Of a stretch of 64,000 nt of DNA, positions 45,935 to 56,078 are shown one piece after another. This stretch comes from Cognatiyoonia koreensis (GTDB lineage: Bacteria > Pseudomonadota > Alphaproteobacteria > Rhodobacterales > Rhodobacteraceae). Location: positions 744,001-808,000 of the forward strand of contig NZ_FOIZ01000001.1 of the NCBI RefSeq assembly GCF_900109295.1. The letters are read 5' to 3'. Under the pieces are notes generated by a model. That model made no database searches. It had not been told where the DNA came from and saw nothing but the letters and a program-made list of their open reading frames with translations. Each line of letters begins with the position of its first letter. Position 1 is the first letter of the stretch. A program made the translations under genes and the position numbers.

Positions 45935-48900
45935 ATGGCGACGATTGTACTTTCTGCGGCGGGCATGGCGCTGGGCGGCTCGATTGGCGGGTCTGTGCTG
46001 GGCCTGTCGATGGCCACGATCGGTCGGGCCGCCGGCGCAACGCTGGGACGGATGATCGACCAGCGTATTCTGGGATCCGGCAGCGAACCTGTCGAAGTTG
46101 GAAGGGTTGACCGCTTTCGGTTGACGGGGGCAAGCGAGGGTGCTGCGCTTGGCCAGACCTTTGGCCGGATGCGTCTTGGCGGGCAAGTCATCTGGGCGAC
46201 ACGTTTTCTGGAAAACACCGAAACATCCGGCGGTGGCAAAGGTGCGGGGCCACAGCCCAAGACCACGGAATACAGCTATTCTGTCAGCTTGGCCGTCGCG
46301 CTTTGCGAGGGCGAGATCACCCGCGTCGGTCGTGTCTGGGCCGACGGGGTCGAGATTGCGACCGATACGCTGAACATGCGCGTCTATACAGGATCGGATA
46401 ATCAAACCCCAGATCCCAAGATTGTCGCCGTCGAAGGCGCGGACAAGGCACCAGCCTATCGCGGTGTTGCCTATGTCGTGCTCGAAGACCTGCAACTCGA
46501 CCAATTCGGCAATCGTGTGCCGCAATTCACATTCGAGGTGATGCGGCCTTCCGAAGCGGATGAAGCAGCAGAAACAGCCGATGTTGCCCGTCAGGTGCAA
46601 GGCGTCTGCATTATCCCCGGCACAGGTGAATTTGCGCTCGCAACGAAACCCGCCTATCTGGCGACGGGCTACGCGGAACGGCAGGCGATAAACGTAAACA
46701 CGCCGGCAGGCGGGACCGATTTTACCGTTTCGATGGACGCGCTGACCGAAGAATTGCCAGCCTGCACATCCGGCCTGCTCGTCGTATCCTGGTTCGGTTC
46801 GGATTTGCGCTGCGGCGATTGCCTGATTGCGCCAAAGGTGGAACAAAAGGACGCTGACGCCGAAGACTTTGGCTGGACCGTGTCCAGCCTCACGCGTGGG
46901 GACGCGGATCGTGTGCCTTTGCGGGATGACCGGCCTGTTTACGGAGGCACACCGTCTGATGCCTCTGTCGTGCAAGCACTCGGCGACCTGCGGGATCGTG
47001 GCCTGCGGCCTGTCTTCTATCCGTTCATCCTGATGGAACAGATGGCAGGGAACGGGTTGCCGAACCCATGGGGCAATGGCGATCAAGCCGTCCTGCCGTG
47101 GCGCGGGCGGATCACGTTGGACAAGGCACCGGGTCAGGCAGGGTCAACGGACGGCACGGCCACCGCTGTCGCACAGGTCGCCGACTTCATGGGAACAGCA
47201 CAGACCAGCGATTTCAGCGTCGATGGCAGCACGGTCAGCTATAGTGGGCCGGATGAGTGGCGCTATCGGCGCTTTATCCTGCATTATGCGCATCTTTGCG
47301 CGGCAGCGGGCGGGGTGTCTGCCTTTTGCATCGGCTCGGAAATGCGCGGTCTGACACAGATTCGCGGACCCGGTAACAGTTTTCCGGGTGTTGACGCGCT
47401 GCGCCAGCTTGCAGGCGACGTGCGCATGATCCTCGGCCCGGATACGATAATCACCTATGCGGCGGACTGGTCGGAATATCACGGCTATCAACCCGAAGGG
47501 ACGGGTGACAAGTTCTTCCACCTCGATGCGCTGTGGGCAGATCCGAACATCGACGTCATTGGCATCGACAATTATATGCCGCTGTCAGATTGGCGCGATA
47601 AATCGGACCACGCGGACGCGGGTTGGAAAAGCATCTACAACCTCGATTACCTGAAATCCAATGTCGCAGGCGGGGAAGGGTTCGACTGGTTTTACCACTC
47701 GCCCGAAGCGCGCGATGCGCAAATCCGCACGCCGATCACGGACGGCGACGGCGAACCTTGGGTTTGGCGTTACAAGGATTTAATTGGATGGTGGTCGCAC
47801 GATCATCACGACCGGGTTGATGGGGTGCGCGTACCGCAGAAAACAGCCTGGGACCCGCAAAGCAAACCGATCTGGTTTACAGAGTTCGGCTGCGCGGCAA
47901 TCAACAAGGGAACCAACCAGCCCAACAAGTTTCTTGATCCGAAATCATCGGAATCTCAGTTGCCCCATTATTCGGATGGGATGCGCGATGATGTGATGCA
48001 GATGCAGTATCTGCGCGCGATCTACGGTCATTTCGCAAAGGCACAGAATAATCCTGTGTCGCCTGTTTATGGCGGTAAGATGCTCGACATGTCGCGTCTC
48101 CATGTCTGGGCATGGGATACGCGCCCGTTTCCATTCTTTCCAGCAAACGCGACGCTTTGGTCTGATGGGGACAACTATGCGCGGGGCCACTGGCTGAATG
48201 GGCGCAGCACATCCCGCACGCTCGCATCCGTTATCGCGGACATCTGTCTGCGTGCAGGCGTGACGCACTTCGATGTGTCCGAAGTCTACGGTGTCGTGCG
48301 CGGGTATTCTATCTCCGACAACGGCACCGGACGGGCAGCACTGCAACCGCTTTTGATCGCCTACGGCGTCGAGGCGGCAGAGCGGGGCGGCGTTCTGGTC
48401 TTCAAGAACCGGACAGGACAGTCGGACGCAGTGCTTGATCTCGCGACACTTGCCTATGATCCTGAAAAGCAGACGGATATGTCGCGCACCCGCGCGCCTG
48501 CCGCCGAAATCGCTGGGCGCGTACAAGTGGGCTACCTTGATGCTGATGGTGATTACGAAGCGGTTATCGCCGAAGCCATCCATCCCGACGACAACGGCCT
48601 GTCCATCACACGCTCTGAATTCCCGATCGCGCTGACCCGTGCAGAAGGCGCGCGCATCGTCGATCGGTGGACCCACGAAGCGCGTGTGGCCAAGGAAAGC
48701 GTTACGTTCGCACTGCCACCATCGCGCGCGACACTTGATACCGGCGATACGGTCAGCATTGATAACGGGCTGTACCGCATTGACCGGATTGAAGAATCCG
48801 GAATCAGGCTGGCCGAAGCGACGCGAGTCGTTCCGGAAGTCTACAAACAGGCGGAACGCTTTGAAGAAGGCGCGAACCTGCGTCCGGTTTCCGCACCGAC

Positions 48901-49834
48901 ACCTGTGGAAATGCTCTTCCTCGACCTCCCGCTCTTGACGGGGGACGAGGCACCCCAATCACCTTACGTCGCGGCGACGGCGCAGCCATGGCCGGGCACG
49001 ATCGGGCTACATTCCTCGCCCACCGACAGCAATTACGTGCTGCAAGAGATCGTCAAGAAACGGGCCGTGATGGGGCGCACGCTGAACCCGTTCAAGGCAG
49101 GTCGTGTCGGGCTTTGGGACCGCCAAGCCGGTTTGGAGGTCAAGCTGGTCGCGGGCAGTCTGAGCGGTGCCAGCGTCGAGGACGTGCTGACAGGCGCCAA
49201 CATGATCGCCATCGGTGATGGGACGGCAGCAGGGTGGGAGCTGGTCCAGTTTCAGAACGCCGAACCGACCGATTTGCGGACCTTTCAGTTAAACGGTTTC
49301 CTGCGCGGACAGGCGGGCAGCGACGCGGTGATCCCTGATGAATGGGCCGCAGGGTCCTTTGTCGTGGTGATGAACGGCACACCGGAACAGATCACCGTGC
49401 CGACGATTTCGCGAGGCCAGCCCCGTCACTATCGCTTTGGGCCGTTAAAGCGGCCGCTGGACGACCCGAGTTTCCGCCATGTGATCCACCAATTTGACGG
49501 TGTGGGTTACAGGCCCTACCGGGTCAGCCACCTGAAGGCGGCGCAGATCGGGACCGGCACGGCGTTCTCGTGGATCAGGCGCACGCGGATCGATGGCGAT
49601 ATCTGGGGGCAGGGCGATGTTCCGCTGGGCGAGGATGCAGAACAGTACCGCATCGAAGTGCAGGAAAGCGGGGTCATTCGCCGGACTGAGACCGTATCGG
49701 ATCCGAACTGGACATACAGTGATGCCCAGCGACAGGCCGACATCGGATCTGCCGACTACAATCTGCGCGTTTCGCAGATCTCAACGCGCTATGGCCCCGG
49801 CCCGGCACGGACCTTGCGGGTCACGGGCACCTGA
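45935..49834 (+). CDS. g15: GTA g15, baseplate megatron (host-specificity) protein
   Basis: A 1299-residue protein and the largest gene of the window. The N-terminus has a hydrophobic Gly/Ala-rich segment (LSAAGMALGGSIGGSVLGLSMATIG); a central TIM-barrel-like domain runs at about residues 420-720 (AGGVSAFCIGSEMRGLTQIRG, ITYAADWSEYHGYQ, WFTEFGCAAINKGTNQPNKF); and the C-terminal third has the phage-tail domain (LFLDLPLLTGDEAPQSPYVAATAQPWPG...). In RcGTA the megatron forms the baseplate and contacts the recipient. It overlaps the next gene by 1 bp. Confidence 0.95.
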   Translation: MATIVLSAAGMALGGSIGGSVLGLSMATIGRAAGATLGRMIDQRILGSGSEPVEVGRVDRFRLTGASEGAALGQTFGRMRLGGQVIWATRFLENTETSGGGKGAGPQPKTTEYSYSVSLAVALCEGEITRVGRVWADGVEIATDTLNMRVYTGSDNQTPDPKIVAVEGADKAPAYRGVAYVVLEDLQLDQFGNRVPQFTFEVMRPSEADEAAETADVARQVQGVCIIPGTGEFALATKPAYLATGYAERQAINVNTPAGGTDFTVSMDALTEELPACTSGLLVVSWFGSDLRCGDCLIAPKVEQKDADAEDFGWTVSSLTRGDADRVPLRDDRPVYGGTPSDASVVQALGDLRDRGLRPVFYPFILMEQMAGNGLPNPWGNGDQAVLPWRGRITLDKAPGQAGSTDGTATAVAQVADFMGTAQTSDFSVDGSTVSYSGPDEWRYRRFILHYAHLCAAAGGVSAFCIGSEMRGLTQIRGPGNSFPGVDALRQLAGDVRMILGPDTIITYAADWSEYHGYQPEGTGDKFFHLDALWADPNIDVIGIDNYMPLSDWRDKSDHADAGWKSIYNLDYLKSNVAGGEGFDWFYHSPEARDAQIRTPITDGDGEPWVWRYKDLIGWWSHDHHDRVDGVRVPQKTAWDPQSKPIWFTEFGCAAINKGTNQPNKFLDPKSSESQLPHYSDGMRDDVMQMQYLRAIYGHFAKAQNNPVSPVYGGKMLDMSRLHVWAWDTRPFPFFPANATLWSDGDNYARGHWLNGRSTSRTLASVIADICLRAGVTHFDVSEVYGVVRGYSISDNGTGRAALQPLLIAYGVEAAERGGVLVFKNRTGQSDAVLDLATLAYDPEKQTDMSRTRAPAAEIAGRVQVGYLDADGDYEAVIAEAIHPDDNGLSITRSEFPIALTRAEGARIVDRWTHEARVAKESVTFALPPSRATLDTGDTVSIDNGLYRIDRIEESGIRLAEATRVVPEVYKQAERFEEGANLRPVSAPTPVEMLFLDLPLLTGDEAPQSPYVAATAQPWPGTIGLHSSPTDSNYVLQEIVKKRAVMGRTLNPFKAGRVGLWDRQAGLEVKLVAGSLSGASVEDVLTGANMIAIGDGTAAGWELVQFQNAEPTDLRTFQLNGFLRGQAGSDAVIPDEWAAGSFVVVMNGTPEQITVPTISRGQPRHYRFGPLKRPLDDPSFRHVIHQFDGVGYRPYRVSHLKAAQIGTGTAFSWIRRTRIDGDIWGQGDVPLGEDAEQYRIEVQESGVIRRTETVSDPNWTYSDAQRQADIGSADYNLRVSQISTRYGPGPARTLRVTGT

Positions 49835-50112
49835 TGCGGCCAATTTATTTGTGCGATCTGGATGCGGCAGCGCGGGCCTTGCTCGCGGTGCCGCCCGAAG
49901 ATCGGGCAGTATTGGCCCGGCACATCGTTTTTGCAGCGGACACGGCAGATCGTTATCGCAAGCGATTGCGCAAGGCCCATACCGCGTATGGGACAGGAAC
50001 ACTTACTTCAGCGGTCAGCGACATGACACGGGCCGGAACACCATATTGTCACGCGGATTACCGCAAGTGTCTGCAAACGTTGCTTTCTGCATTGACGCAT
50101 CAATCCGCGTGA
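49834..50112 (+). CDS. Small hypothetical protein following the GTA cluster, 92 aa
   Basis: A 92-residue basic, Ala-rich protein (LDAAARALLAVPPEDRAVLARHIVFAADTADRYRKRLRKAHTAYGTGTLTSAVSDMTR...YCHADYRKCLQTLL) that starts on the last base of g15. Small proteins at this location are found after GTA clusters of relatives and may belong to the operon, but no function is known. Confidence 0.7.
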   Translation: MRPIYLCDLDAAARALLAVPPEDRAVLARHIVFAADTADRYRKRLRKAHTAYGTGTLTSAVSDMTRAGTPYCHADYRKCLQTLLSALTHQSA

Positions 50113-50192
50113 TTTCGCGGATCACAGGTTTATTCTTGGTGTTCTCGCCCGGCTGTCCTACATAAGGGACAGTCGAAAGAAGGATGGCCGTC

Positions 50193-51002
50193 ATGGCAAC
50201 AGCACCACAAACACTCCGCGAAGTTGATCCTGTCTGGCAACGGATCACCGAAGAAGCAAAGGCTGCGGTTGCGGATGAGCCGTTGATCGGGTCGTTGATT
50301 TATGCCGGAATTTTGCATCATGACAGCTTTGAAGCGGCCCTAAGCTATCGCATCGCGATGAAGCTCGGATCGTCCGAAATGTCCGAACAGACGCTGAAAG
50401 AGATCGCGGCGCGCGCTTACGCAGCGGATTCCTCGCTGGCGCTGGATGCGCGTGCGGATTTGGTGGCGATCTATGACCGCGATCCCGCTTGCCACCGGTT
50501 CATGCAGCCGCTGATCTATTTCAAGGGATTTCAGGCGGTACAGGCGTACCGCCTTGGCCATTGGCTGTGGGTGCAAGGCAAGCATGACCTCGCTTACTTC
50601 ATGCAGATGCGCATTTCCGAAGTTTTCGGCGTCGATATTCACCCCGCTGCCCGTATCGGCAAGGGCATCATGATCGACCATGCGCATTCCATCGTGGTCG
50701 GCGAAACAGCCGTTGTCGGGGACAACGTGTCGATGTTGCATTCTGTCACGCTCGGCGGGACAGGCAAAGAAGACGACGACCGCCACCCCAAGATCGGCGA
50801 CGGTGTCCTGATCGGTGCCGGTGCAAAAGTGCTTGGCAACATTACCGTGGGTCACTGCAGCCGCATTGCGGCAGGCTCGGTCGTGTTAGAGGATATTCCG
50901 CCGATGAAGACCGTGGCCGGCGTGCCAGCACGGATTGTCGGCGAGGCGGGCTGCGCGCAGCCATCGATTTCCATGGACCAACTGCTAGGCAGTTGCAGCT
51001 AG
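50193..51002 (+). CDS. cysE: Serine O-acetyltransferase
   Basis: A 269-residue CysE that acetylates serine for cysteine synthesis. An N-terminal helical domain (DPVWQRITEEAKAAVADEPLIGSLIYAGILHHDSFEAALSYRIA) is followed by the left-handed beta-helix with hexapeptide repeats (GVDIHPAARIGKGIMIDHAHSIVVGETAVVGDNVSMLHSVTLGGTG, GAGAKVLGNITVGHCSRIAAGSVVLEDIPPM). The ATG at 50193 gives normal spacing from AAGAAGG. It lies downstream of the GTA genes and is convergent with the next gene (2-bp gap). Confidence 0.95.
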   Translation: MATAPQTLREVDPVWQRITEEAKAAVADEPLIGSLIYAGILHHDSFEAALSYRIAMKLGSSEMSEQTLKEIAARAYAADSSLALDARADLVAIYDRDPACHRFMQPLIYFKGFQAVQAYRLGHWLWVQGKHDLAYFMQMRISEVFGVDIHPAARIGKGIMIDHAHSIVVGETAVVGDNVSMLHSVTLGGTGKEDDDRHPKIGDGVLIGAGAKVLGNITVGHCSRIAAGSVVLEDIPPMKTVAGVPARIVGEAGCAQPSISMDQLLGSCS

Positions 51003-51004
51003 CG

Positions 51005-51904
51005 CTACATCTGTTCGCCTTTGGCGGCCAGATTGACATAATCCGCCCCCGACAGCGTCAGGTCAAAGACACCAACCCCGTATTCGCGGGCCTGAATGGC
51101 ACGCGCAGCTTGCACGACAGCATCCGCAGGAACGCGCTGATAGCCGCCATCAGCCGATTGGAGGAGTGCGAATAGCGGTCCGCTAGCCGCGTTCACGGGT
51201 GTCAGGGTCCTGACGTTTTCGGGCAGGCTGAATGCGACAAAGGGTTCGCCAACTTGCGGCGCTGCAGCTGTCTTGCCGAACAGACTCGCAAAAAAGCCGG
51301 GTTTGACAGGTGGTGGGGCTGGTGGACGAAGTTCCAAAAGCTTGGGGACAAAAATGTCCTCGGTCTGGTCGATTTCCTGAACGTCCATCCCATCTTCCAT
51401 GATATTGGCGACGATCGCGTCATCTGACAGGCCCTGCGCGCGCAGCTTGCCCACGTGATCCTGCGAAAAGCCAAAAGCGCGACGATAGCCAGCGACCGTT
51501 AAAAGCTCGGTGCCATCAAGTCCGGCATTGGGATGGATCAGGCTATTGGCCTCTGCGTAGCGTGTGTTTTGCCACGTGGTGTCACAATAGGCGGCAACGT
51601 CGGCGGCGCTGATGGGGGTCTCGCTGTCTTCTGGCTGGACTTTGGAGTTCAGAGCCGTGGCAATGGCTGCCGCGATATCGCGCATCAGCGTTGCGTCATA
51701 GCGCGTGGTAAAGGCATTCAGACCGATATCGATTTTGCCGGACTTCTGATAAACGCAAACCCCGCGCAGCGACTTGCCCGGTTTGAAAAACGTTATCTGG
51801 TCTGGCACATGCTCCAGATACGTGACCTGATCGTCAGCCAGATTGCGCAGTACGCTTTCGGGGGAAAACGGCGCGCTTGTTTCAAGCGAGAAATAAAAGC
51901 TCAT
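51005..51904 (-). CDS. Hypothetical protein, 299 aa
   Basis: A protein of unknown function with an N-terminal soluble domain (MSFYFSLETSAPFSPESVLRNLADDQVTYLEHVPDQITFFKPGKSLRGVCVYQKSGK), a middle helical part (LLTVAGYRRAFGFSQDHVGKLRAQGLSDDAIVANIMED), a proline-rich hinge (LRPPAPPPVKPGFFASLFGK) and a C-terminal domain. No signal peptide or membrane segment. The ATG at 51904 was preferred over a GTG at 51934, because the latter falls inside a strong hairpin after pdhC. I do not recognise a family. Confidence 0.65.
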   Translation of the reverse strand: MSFYFSLETSAPFSPESVLRNLADDQVTYLEHVPDQITFFKPGKSLRGVCVYQKSGKIDIGLNAFTTRYDATLMRDIAAAIATALNSKVQPEDSETPISAADVAAYCDTTWQNTRYAEANSLIHPNAGLDGTELLTVAGYRRAFGFSQDHVGKLRAQGLSDDAIVANIMEDGMDVQEIDQTEDIFVPKLLELRPPAPPPVKPGFFASLFGKTAAAPQVGEPFVAFSLPENVRTLTPVNAASGPLFALLQSADGGYQRVPADAVVQAARAIQAREYGVGVFDLTLSGADYVNLAAKGEQM

Positions 51905-51924
51905 CTTATCACTGTCCGCATATT

Positions 51925-51957
51925 CATACGGCACCCGGTTGATCCGGATGCCGTATG
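51925..51957 (-). terminator. Strong hairpin after pdhC
   Basis: A 9-bp stem (CATACGGCA at 51925-51933, TGCCGTATG at 51949-51957) extended by an inner CCGG/CCGG stem past one C-A mismatch. It lies 30 bp after the pdhC stop on the minus strand. No U-tract follows, so it may reduce readthrough into the 299-aa gene rather than stop it fully. Confidence 0.55.
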
Positions 51958-51987
51958 GTCATTCAAACATGCAAGATGATGTTGCGT

Positions 51988-53319
51988 CTAGGCCAACATG
52001 GTCATCGGGTTTTCAAGGTTGTCCTTGATCGCATTCAAAAGGTTCGCACCCAACGCGCCATCAATCACACGGTGATCGACAGACAGGGTGGTGGACATGA
52101 CGATCCCGACCTTCACCTCGCCATCGGCACCAATGATTGGTTTCTTGACGCCAGCGCCCACGGCAAGGATTGCTGCGTGTGGTGGGTTGATGATCGCATC
52201 GAAGTTGTCGATCCCGAACATTCCAAGGTTGGAAATCGCAAAACTGCCACCCTGGAATTCATGCGGCGCAAGCTTGCGATCACGGGCACGGGTTGCAAGG
52301 TCTTTCATTTCCGCCGACAGGGCGGACAGCGATTTCATCTCGGCGTCTTTCAACACCGGTGTGAACAACCCGCCTTCGATCGCTACAGCGACAGCCACAT
52401 CGGAATGCTTGAACTTCAACGTCCGATCACCCGCCCAGACAGCATTCGCATCCGGCACCTGCTGAAGCGCCAATGCACAGGCCTTGATGATGAAGTCGTT
52501 GACCGACAGCTTGACGCCGCGGGGTTCCAACTGCTTGTTCAACTGGCTGCGGAACTTCATCAGATCGTCAAGCATGATATCGCGACGCAGGTAGAAGTGC
52601 GGCACAGACTGCTTGGCTTCGGTCAGACGCGACGCGATGGTCTTGCGCATCCCGTCCAGTTTGACCTCCTCGAAAGGACGTCCTTCATATGTTTTCAGCA
52701 CGACATCGGTCGATGGACCGGCGGCCATGCTTGCAGCTGGGGCAGCAGCCTTATCGGCAGGTGCTGCAGTGGCTTCGGCAGTCTTCGCACCAGGCTTCGC
52801 GTTCTCGACGTCGGCCTTGACGATCCGACCATGCGGCCCGGATCCTTTGATCGACGCCAGATCAAGGCCCTTGTCAGCTGCGATCCTGCGAGCAAGCGGC
52901 GTCGCAAAAATGCGGTTGCCGTCTTTTGTTCCGGCTGCCGGGGCAGGGGTCGCGTCAGTTTCCCCCTTGCCATAACCTTTGGCGGGGGCAGTCTGATCGC
53001 TTGCCTCTGCCGGTGCGGCGTTGGATGACGCCGGTTCTTTTGGTGCAGAGGTGTCGCCAATGTCATCGGCGCTTTCGCCGTCTTCCAGCAACACCGCGAT
53101 GACATCGTTGACCTTCACGCCTTCGGTGCCTTCGGCAACGATGATCTTACCGATCGTGCCTTCGTCGACAGCTTCAAACTCCATCGTCGCCTTGTCGGTT
53201 TCGATTTCGGCCATGACGTCACCGCTGGACACGGTGTCGCCCTCTTTTACCAGCCACTTGGCAAGGGTGCCTTCCTCCATCGTGGGGGACAGGGCGGGCA
53301 TGAGAATTTCAATCGGCAT
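51988..53319 (-). CDS. pdhC: Pyruvate dehydrogenase complex E2, dihydrolipoamide acetyltransferase
   Basis: A 443-residue E2: N-terminal lipoyl domain with the lipoylated Lys43 ([11 protein letters not shown]), an Ala/Pro-rich linker, a subunit-binding domain ([35 protein letters not shown]), another linker and the acetyltransferase core ending with [26 protein letters not shown], where the catalytic His lies. It transfers acetyl groups to CoA. Third gene of pdhABC, 12 bp after pdhB; E3 (lpd) is not present downstream. Confidence 0.97.
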   Translation of the reverse strand: MPIEILMPALSPTMEEGTLAKWLVKEGDTVSSGDVMAEIETDKATMEFEAVDEGTIGKIIVAEGTEGVKVNDVIAVLLEDGESADDIGDTSAPKEPASSNAAPAEASDQTAPAKGYGKGETDATPAPAAGTKDGNRIFATPLARRIAADKGLDLASIKGSGPHGRIVKADVENAKPGAKTAEATAAPADKAAAPAASMAAGPSTDVVLKTYEGRPFEEVKLDGMRKTIASRLTEAKQSVPHFYLRRDIMLDDLMKFRSQLNKQLEPRGVKLSVNDFIIKACALALQQVPDANAVWAGDRTLKFKHSDVAVAVAIEGGLFTPVLKDAEMKSLSALSAEMKDLATRARDRKLAPHEFQGGSFAISNLGMFGIDNFDAIINPPHAAILAVGAGVKKPIIGADGEVKVGIVMSTTLSVDHRVIDGALGANLLNAIKDNLENPMTMLA

Positions 53320-53331
53320 AATATTCTCTCC

Positions 53332-54705
53332 TTACCGGTAGGTGACTTTTTTCACGGCTTCTATCACCTCATCGGTGGTGACAAGCGCGTGCTTTTCAAG
53401 GTTTGCCGCATATGGCATCGGAACGTCCTTGCCTGTCAGCGTAATCACCGGCGCATCAAGGTAATCGAACGCCTCCTGCATGATGACAGAACTGATGTAG
53501 CCGCCGACGCTGCCCTGAGGCCAGCCTTCTTCGACCGTGACACAACGGTTGGTCTTGCGCACGGAGTCAAGGATCGTCGCCGTATCCATGGGGCGGATAG
53601 ACCGCAGGTTGATGACCTCGGCATTGATGCCTTCATCAGCCAGCTTTTGCGCCGCTTCCAGCGCGTAGGTCATACCGATGCCGAAGGACACGATGGTCAC
53701 GTCATCGCCCGAACGTTCGATCTTGGCCTTGCCGAATGGAATGGTGAAATCATCCATAACCGGCACGTCAAATGACCGACCGTAGAGAATTTCGTTTTCA
53801 AGGAAGATCACCGGATTATTGTCGCGGATCGCCGTCTTTAGCAGACCTTTGGCGTCAGAGGCAGAGTAGGGCATCACAACCTTCAGGCCGGGCACCTGCA
53901 TGTACCATGCGGCGTAATCCTGGCTGTGCTGTGCACCCACACGCGCGGCTGCACCGTTCGGGCCACGGAACACCATCGGCGCACCCATCTGACCGCCGGA
54001 CATGTAAAGCGTCTTGGCGGCAGAGTTGATAATGTGGTCAATACCTTGCATGGCGAAGTTAAACGTCATGAACTCGACAATCGGACGCAGACCGCCAAAG
54101 GCAGCACCCACACCGATCCCGGCAAAACCGTGCTCGGTAATCGGCGTGTCGATGACGCGCTTGGCACCGAATTCATCCAGCAGCCCTTGGGAAATCTTGT
54201 AGGCACCCTGATATTCCGCGACCTCTTCCCCCATCAGGAAAACGCTGTCGTCGCGGCGCATTTCTTCGGCCATCGCATCGCGCAGGGCTTCACGGACAGT
54301 TGTCGATTTGACCTCTGTGCCGTCTTCCCAATCGGGCGAAGTGTCTGCTTGTGCGGGGGCAGGATGCTCCATCGCAGCGGCAGGCGCGGTTTCAGATGAT
54401 TGCTCCTTGTCCGCGGGTGCTGGTGCGCTGGCGGACTCGACCGGACCGTCCGGCACCTCTTCGCCTTCTTCCACAAGGATCGCGATAACGTCGTTAACCT
54501 TGACGCTCTCGGTGCCTTCGGGGACGACGATCTTGCCGATCACGCCTTCATCCACGGCTTCGAATTCCATCGTCGCCTTGTCAGTCTCGATCTCTGCCAT
54601 GATGTCGCCGGACGACACTGTATCGCCCTCTTTGACAAGCCATTTGGCGAGTGTGCCTTCTTCCATCGTGGGCGAGAGGGCGGGCATCAGAATCTCAGTT
54701 GCCAT
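53332..54705 (-). CDS. pdhB: Pyruvate dehydrogenase E1 beta subunit with N-terminal lipoyl domain
   Basis: A 457-residue E1 beta. Its first ~80 residues form an extra lipoyl domain with Lys43, nearly identical to that of pdhC, joined by an Ala/Pro-rich linker; the E1 beta part begins at about residue 130 ([40 protein letters not shown]) and ends with [26 protein letters not shown]. The lipoyl fusion is usual in alphaproteobacteria. Its ATG directly follows the pdhA stop (TAAATG). Confidence 0.97.
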   Translation of the reverse strand: MATEILMPALSPTMEEGTLAKWLVKEGDTVSSGDIMAEIETDKATMEFEAVDEGVIGKIVVPEGTESVKVNDVIAILVEEGEEVPDGPVESASAPAPADKEQSSETAPAAAMEHPAPAQADTSPDWEDGTEVKSTTVREALRDAMAEEMRRDDSVFLMGEEVAEYQGAYKISQGLLDEFGAKRVIDTPITEHGFAGIGVGAAFGGLRPIVEFMTFNFAMQGIDHIINSAAKTLYMSGGQMGAPMVFRGPNGAAARVGAQHSQDYAAWYMQVPGLKVVMPYSASDAKGLLKTAIRDNNPVIFLENEILYGRSFDVPVMDDFTIPFGKAKIERSGDDVTIVSFGIGMTYALEAAQKLADEGINAEVINLRSIRPMDTATILDSVRKTNRCVTVEEGWPQGSVGGYISSVIMQEAFDYLDAPVITLTGKDVPMPYAANLEKHALVTTDEVIEAVKKVTYR

Positions 54706-55713
54706 TTATACAGCCTCCTCGGTGTAGATATCAGTCCAAAGCTCTTCCAAGGCAGGCTCCGGGCTCTCCTTGGAGAATTCCGCAGCTTCGTTGACGATGG
54801 CCTTGATCTCTTTGTCGATGGCTTTGAGATCGTCTTCGCTCGCATGCTTGCCGGTCAGCAGCATGTCGCGGACCTGTTCGATAGGATCGCGCTCATCCTT
54901 CATCTTCTGGACTTCCTCGCGGGTCCGGTATTTGGCCGGGTCAGACATGGAATGGCCGCGATAGCGATAGGTCTTCACCTCAAGAATATATGGCCCCTTG
55001 CCAGCGCGGCAGTGCGCCACAGCGCGTTCGCCTGCTTCCTTGACGGCCAGCACGTCCATGCCGTCGACTTCCTCACCCGGAATGCCATAGGCAGCACCGC
55101 GCTCCCAAAGGGATGGTGACTTGGTCGACCGCTTTACCGATGTACCCATTGCGTATTGGTTGTTCTCGATCACGAAAACGACGGGCAAGTCCCAAAGCTC
55201 GGCCATATTGTATGTTTCATAGACCTGGCCCTGGTTCGCAGCACCATCACCAAAGTAGGTAAAGGTCACGCGGTCATTGCCCTTGTACTTGTCAGAAAAG
55301 GCCAGCCCTGCGCCAAGCGGCACCTGGGCAGCAACGATTCCGTGGCCACCATAAAAATGCTTCTCTTTCGAGAACATGTGCATGGAGCCGCCTTTACCTT
55401 TGGAAAAGCCGCCCTCGCGCCCAGTCAGTTCAGCCATGATCCCCTTGGGGTCCATGCCACAGGCCAACATATGACCGTGATCGCGGTAGGATGTGACGCG
55501 CTTGTCGCCTTCCTCGGCTGCGGCCTCAAGGCCGACAACCACAGCTTCCTGACCGATATAAAGGTGGCAGAAACCGCCGATCAAACCCATCCCATAAAGT
55601 TGACCCGCCTTTTCCTCAAAGCGTCGGATCATCAGCATTTCGCGGTAATGGCCTAGAAGTTCTTCGGCGGATACATTCGCCTTCTTCTTCGCCGCAGATT
55701 TCTTTGGTGGCAT
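54706..55713 (-). CDS. pdhA: Pyruvate dehydrogenase E1 alpha subunit
   Basis: A 335-residue E1 alpha that decarboxylates pyruvate with thiamine diphosphate. The ThDP motif GDGAANQGQVYETYNMAELWDLPVVFVIENNQYAMGT and the regions YRDHGHML, GGSMHMFSKEKHFYGGHGIVAAQVPLGAG and YRYRGHSMSDPAKYR are present. The ATG at 55713 (MPPKKSAAKKK...) was chosen with GGGAGGGACC upstream; the frame extends further. The basic Lys-rich N-terminus is common in this group. Confidence 0.97.
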   Translation of the reverse strand: MPPKKSAAKKKANVSAEELLGHYREMLMIRRFEEKAGQLYGMGLIGGFCHLYIGQEAVVVGLEAAAEEGDKRVTSYRDHGHMLACGMDPKGIMAELTGREGGFSKGKGGSMHMFSKEKHFYGGHGIVAAQVPLGAGLAFSDKYKGNDRVTFTYFGDGAANQGQVYETYNMAELWDLPVVFVIENNQYAMGTSVKRSTKSPSLWERGAAYGIPGEEVDGMDVLAVKEAGERAVAHCRAGKGPYILEVKTYRYRGHSMSDPAKYRTREEVQKMKDERDPIEQVRDMLLTGKHASEDDLKAIDKEIKAIVNEAAEFSKESPEPALEELWTDIYTEEAV

Positions 55714-56078
55714 CGGTCCCTCCCGGTCGCGTGGCAAGATAGTTTAACGTTAAACTATTCCATAAAGCATACGTTCCATGAAAGCGAGATGCAATGCGCC
55801 CTTACGTCAACCGCTCAGTGCATACCTGCGATGCGCCCGCCGGGCGAGAACACGGTCGGTTTTATGGAAATGGCGGGTCCAATCCTATACGTTTGGGGTA
55901 GATACATGCCAGCATCCCAATCCTGACAAAGCCAACAGCGATTACCTGAATTTCGCACATCTTCCGGCAGTGTCCGAAAAGCCTATGACACCTTCCAAAC
56001 CTGTTGACGACGTCCGGCACCTACATCTGACCTATAAACGCGACTTCTAGGATAACGTCAGCAATACAGTTCTGAAAG
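55714..56078. other. 365-bp region between pdhA and the Cys-rich ORF, no clear gene
   Basis: The part nearest pdhA should hold its promoter; an AT-rich palindrome GTTTAACGTTAAAC lies at 55742-55755. A plus-strand open frame (55778-56050, 90 codons) is present but Arg-rich with no convincing ribosome-binding site. I see no other feature here. Confidence 0.4.

Noticed and set aside
45875..47086. 403-codon frame antisense to GTA g15
   Set aside because: Opposite the megatron gene in a phase that avoids stops because of GC-rich third positions; protein is Arg/His-rich without a domain.
51955..53028. 357-codon frame antisense to pdhC
   Set aside because: Shadow of the E2 gene; no recognised features.
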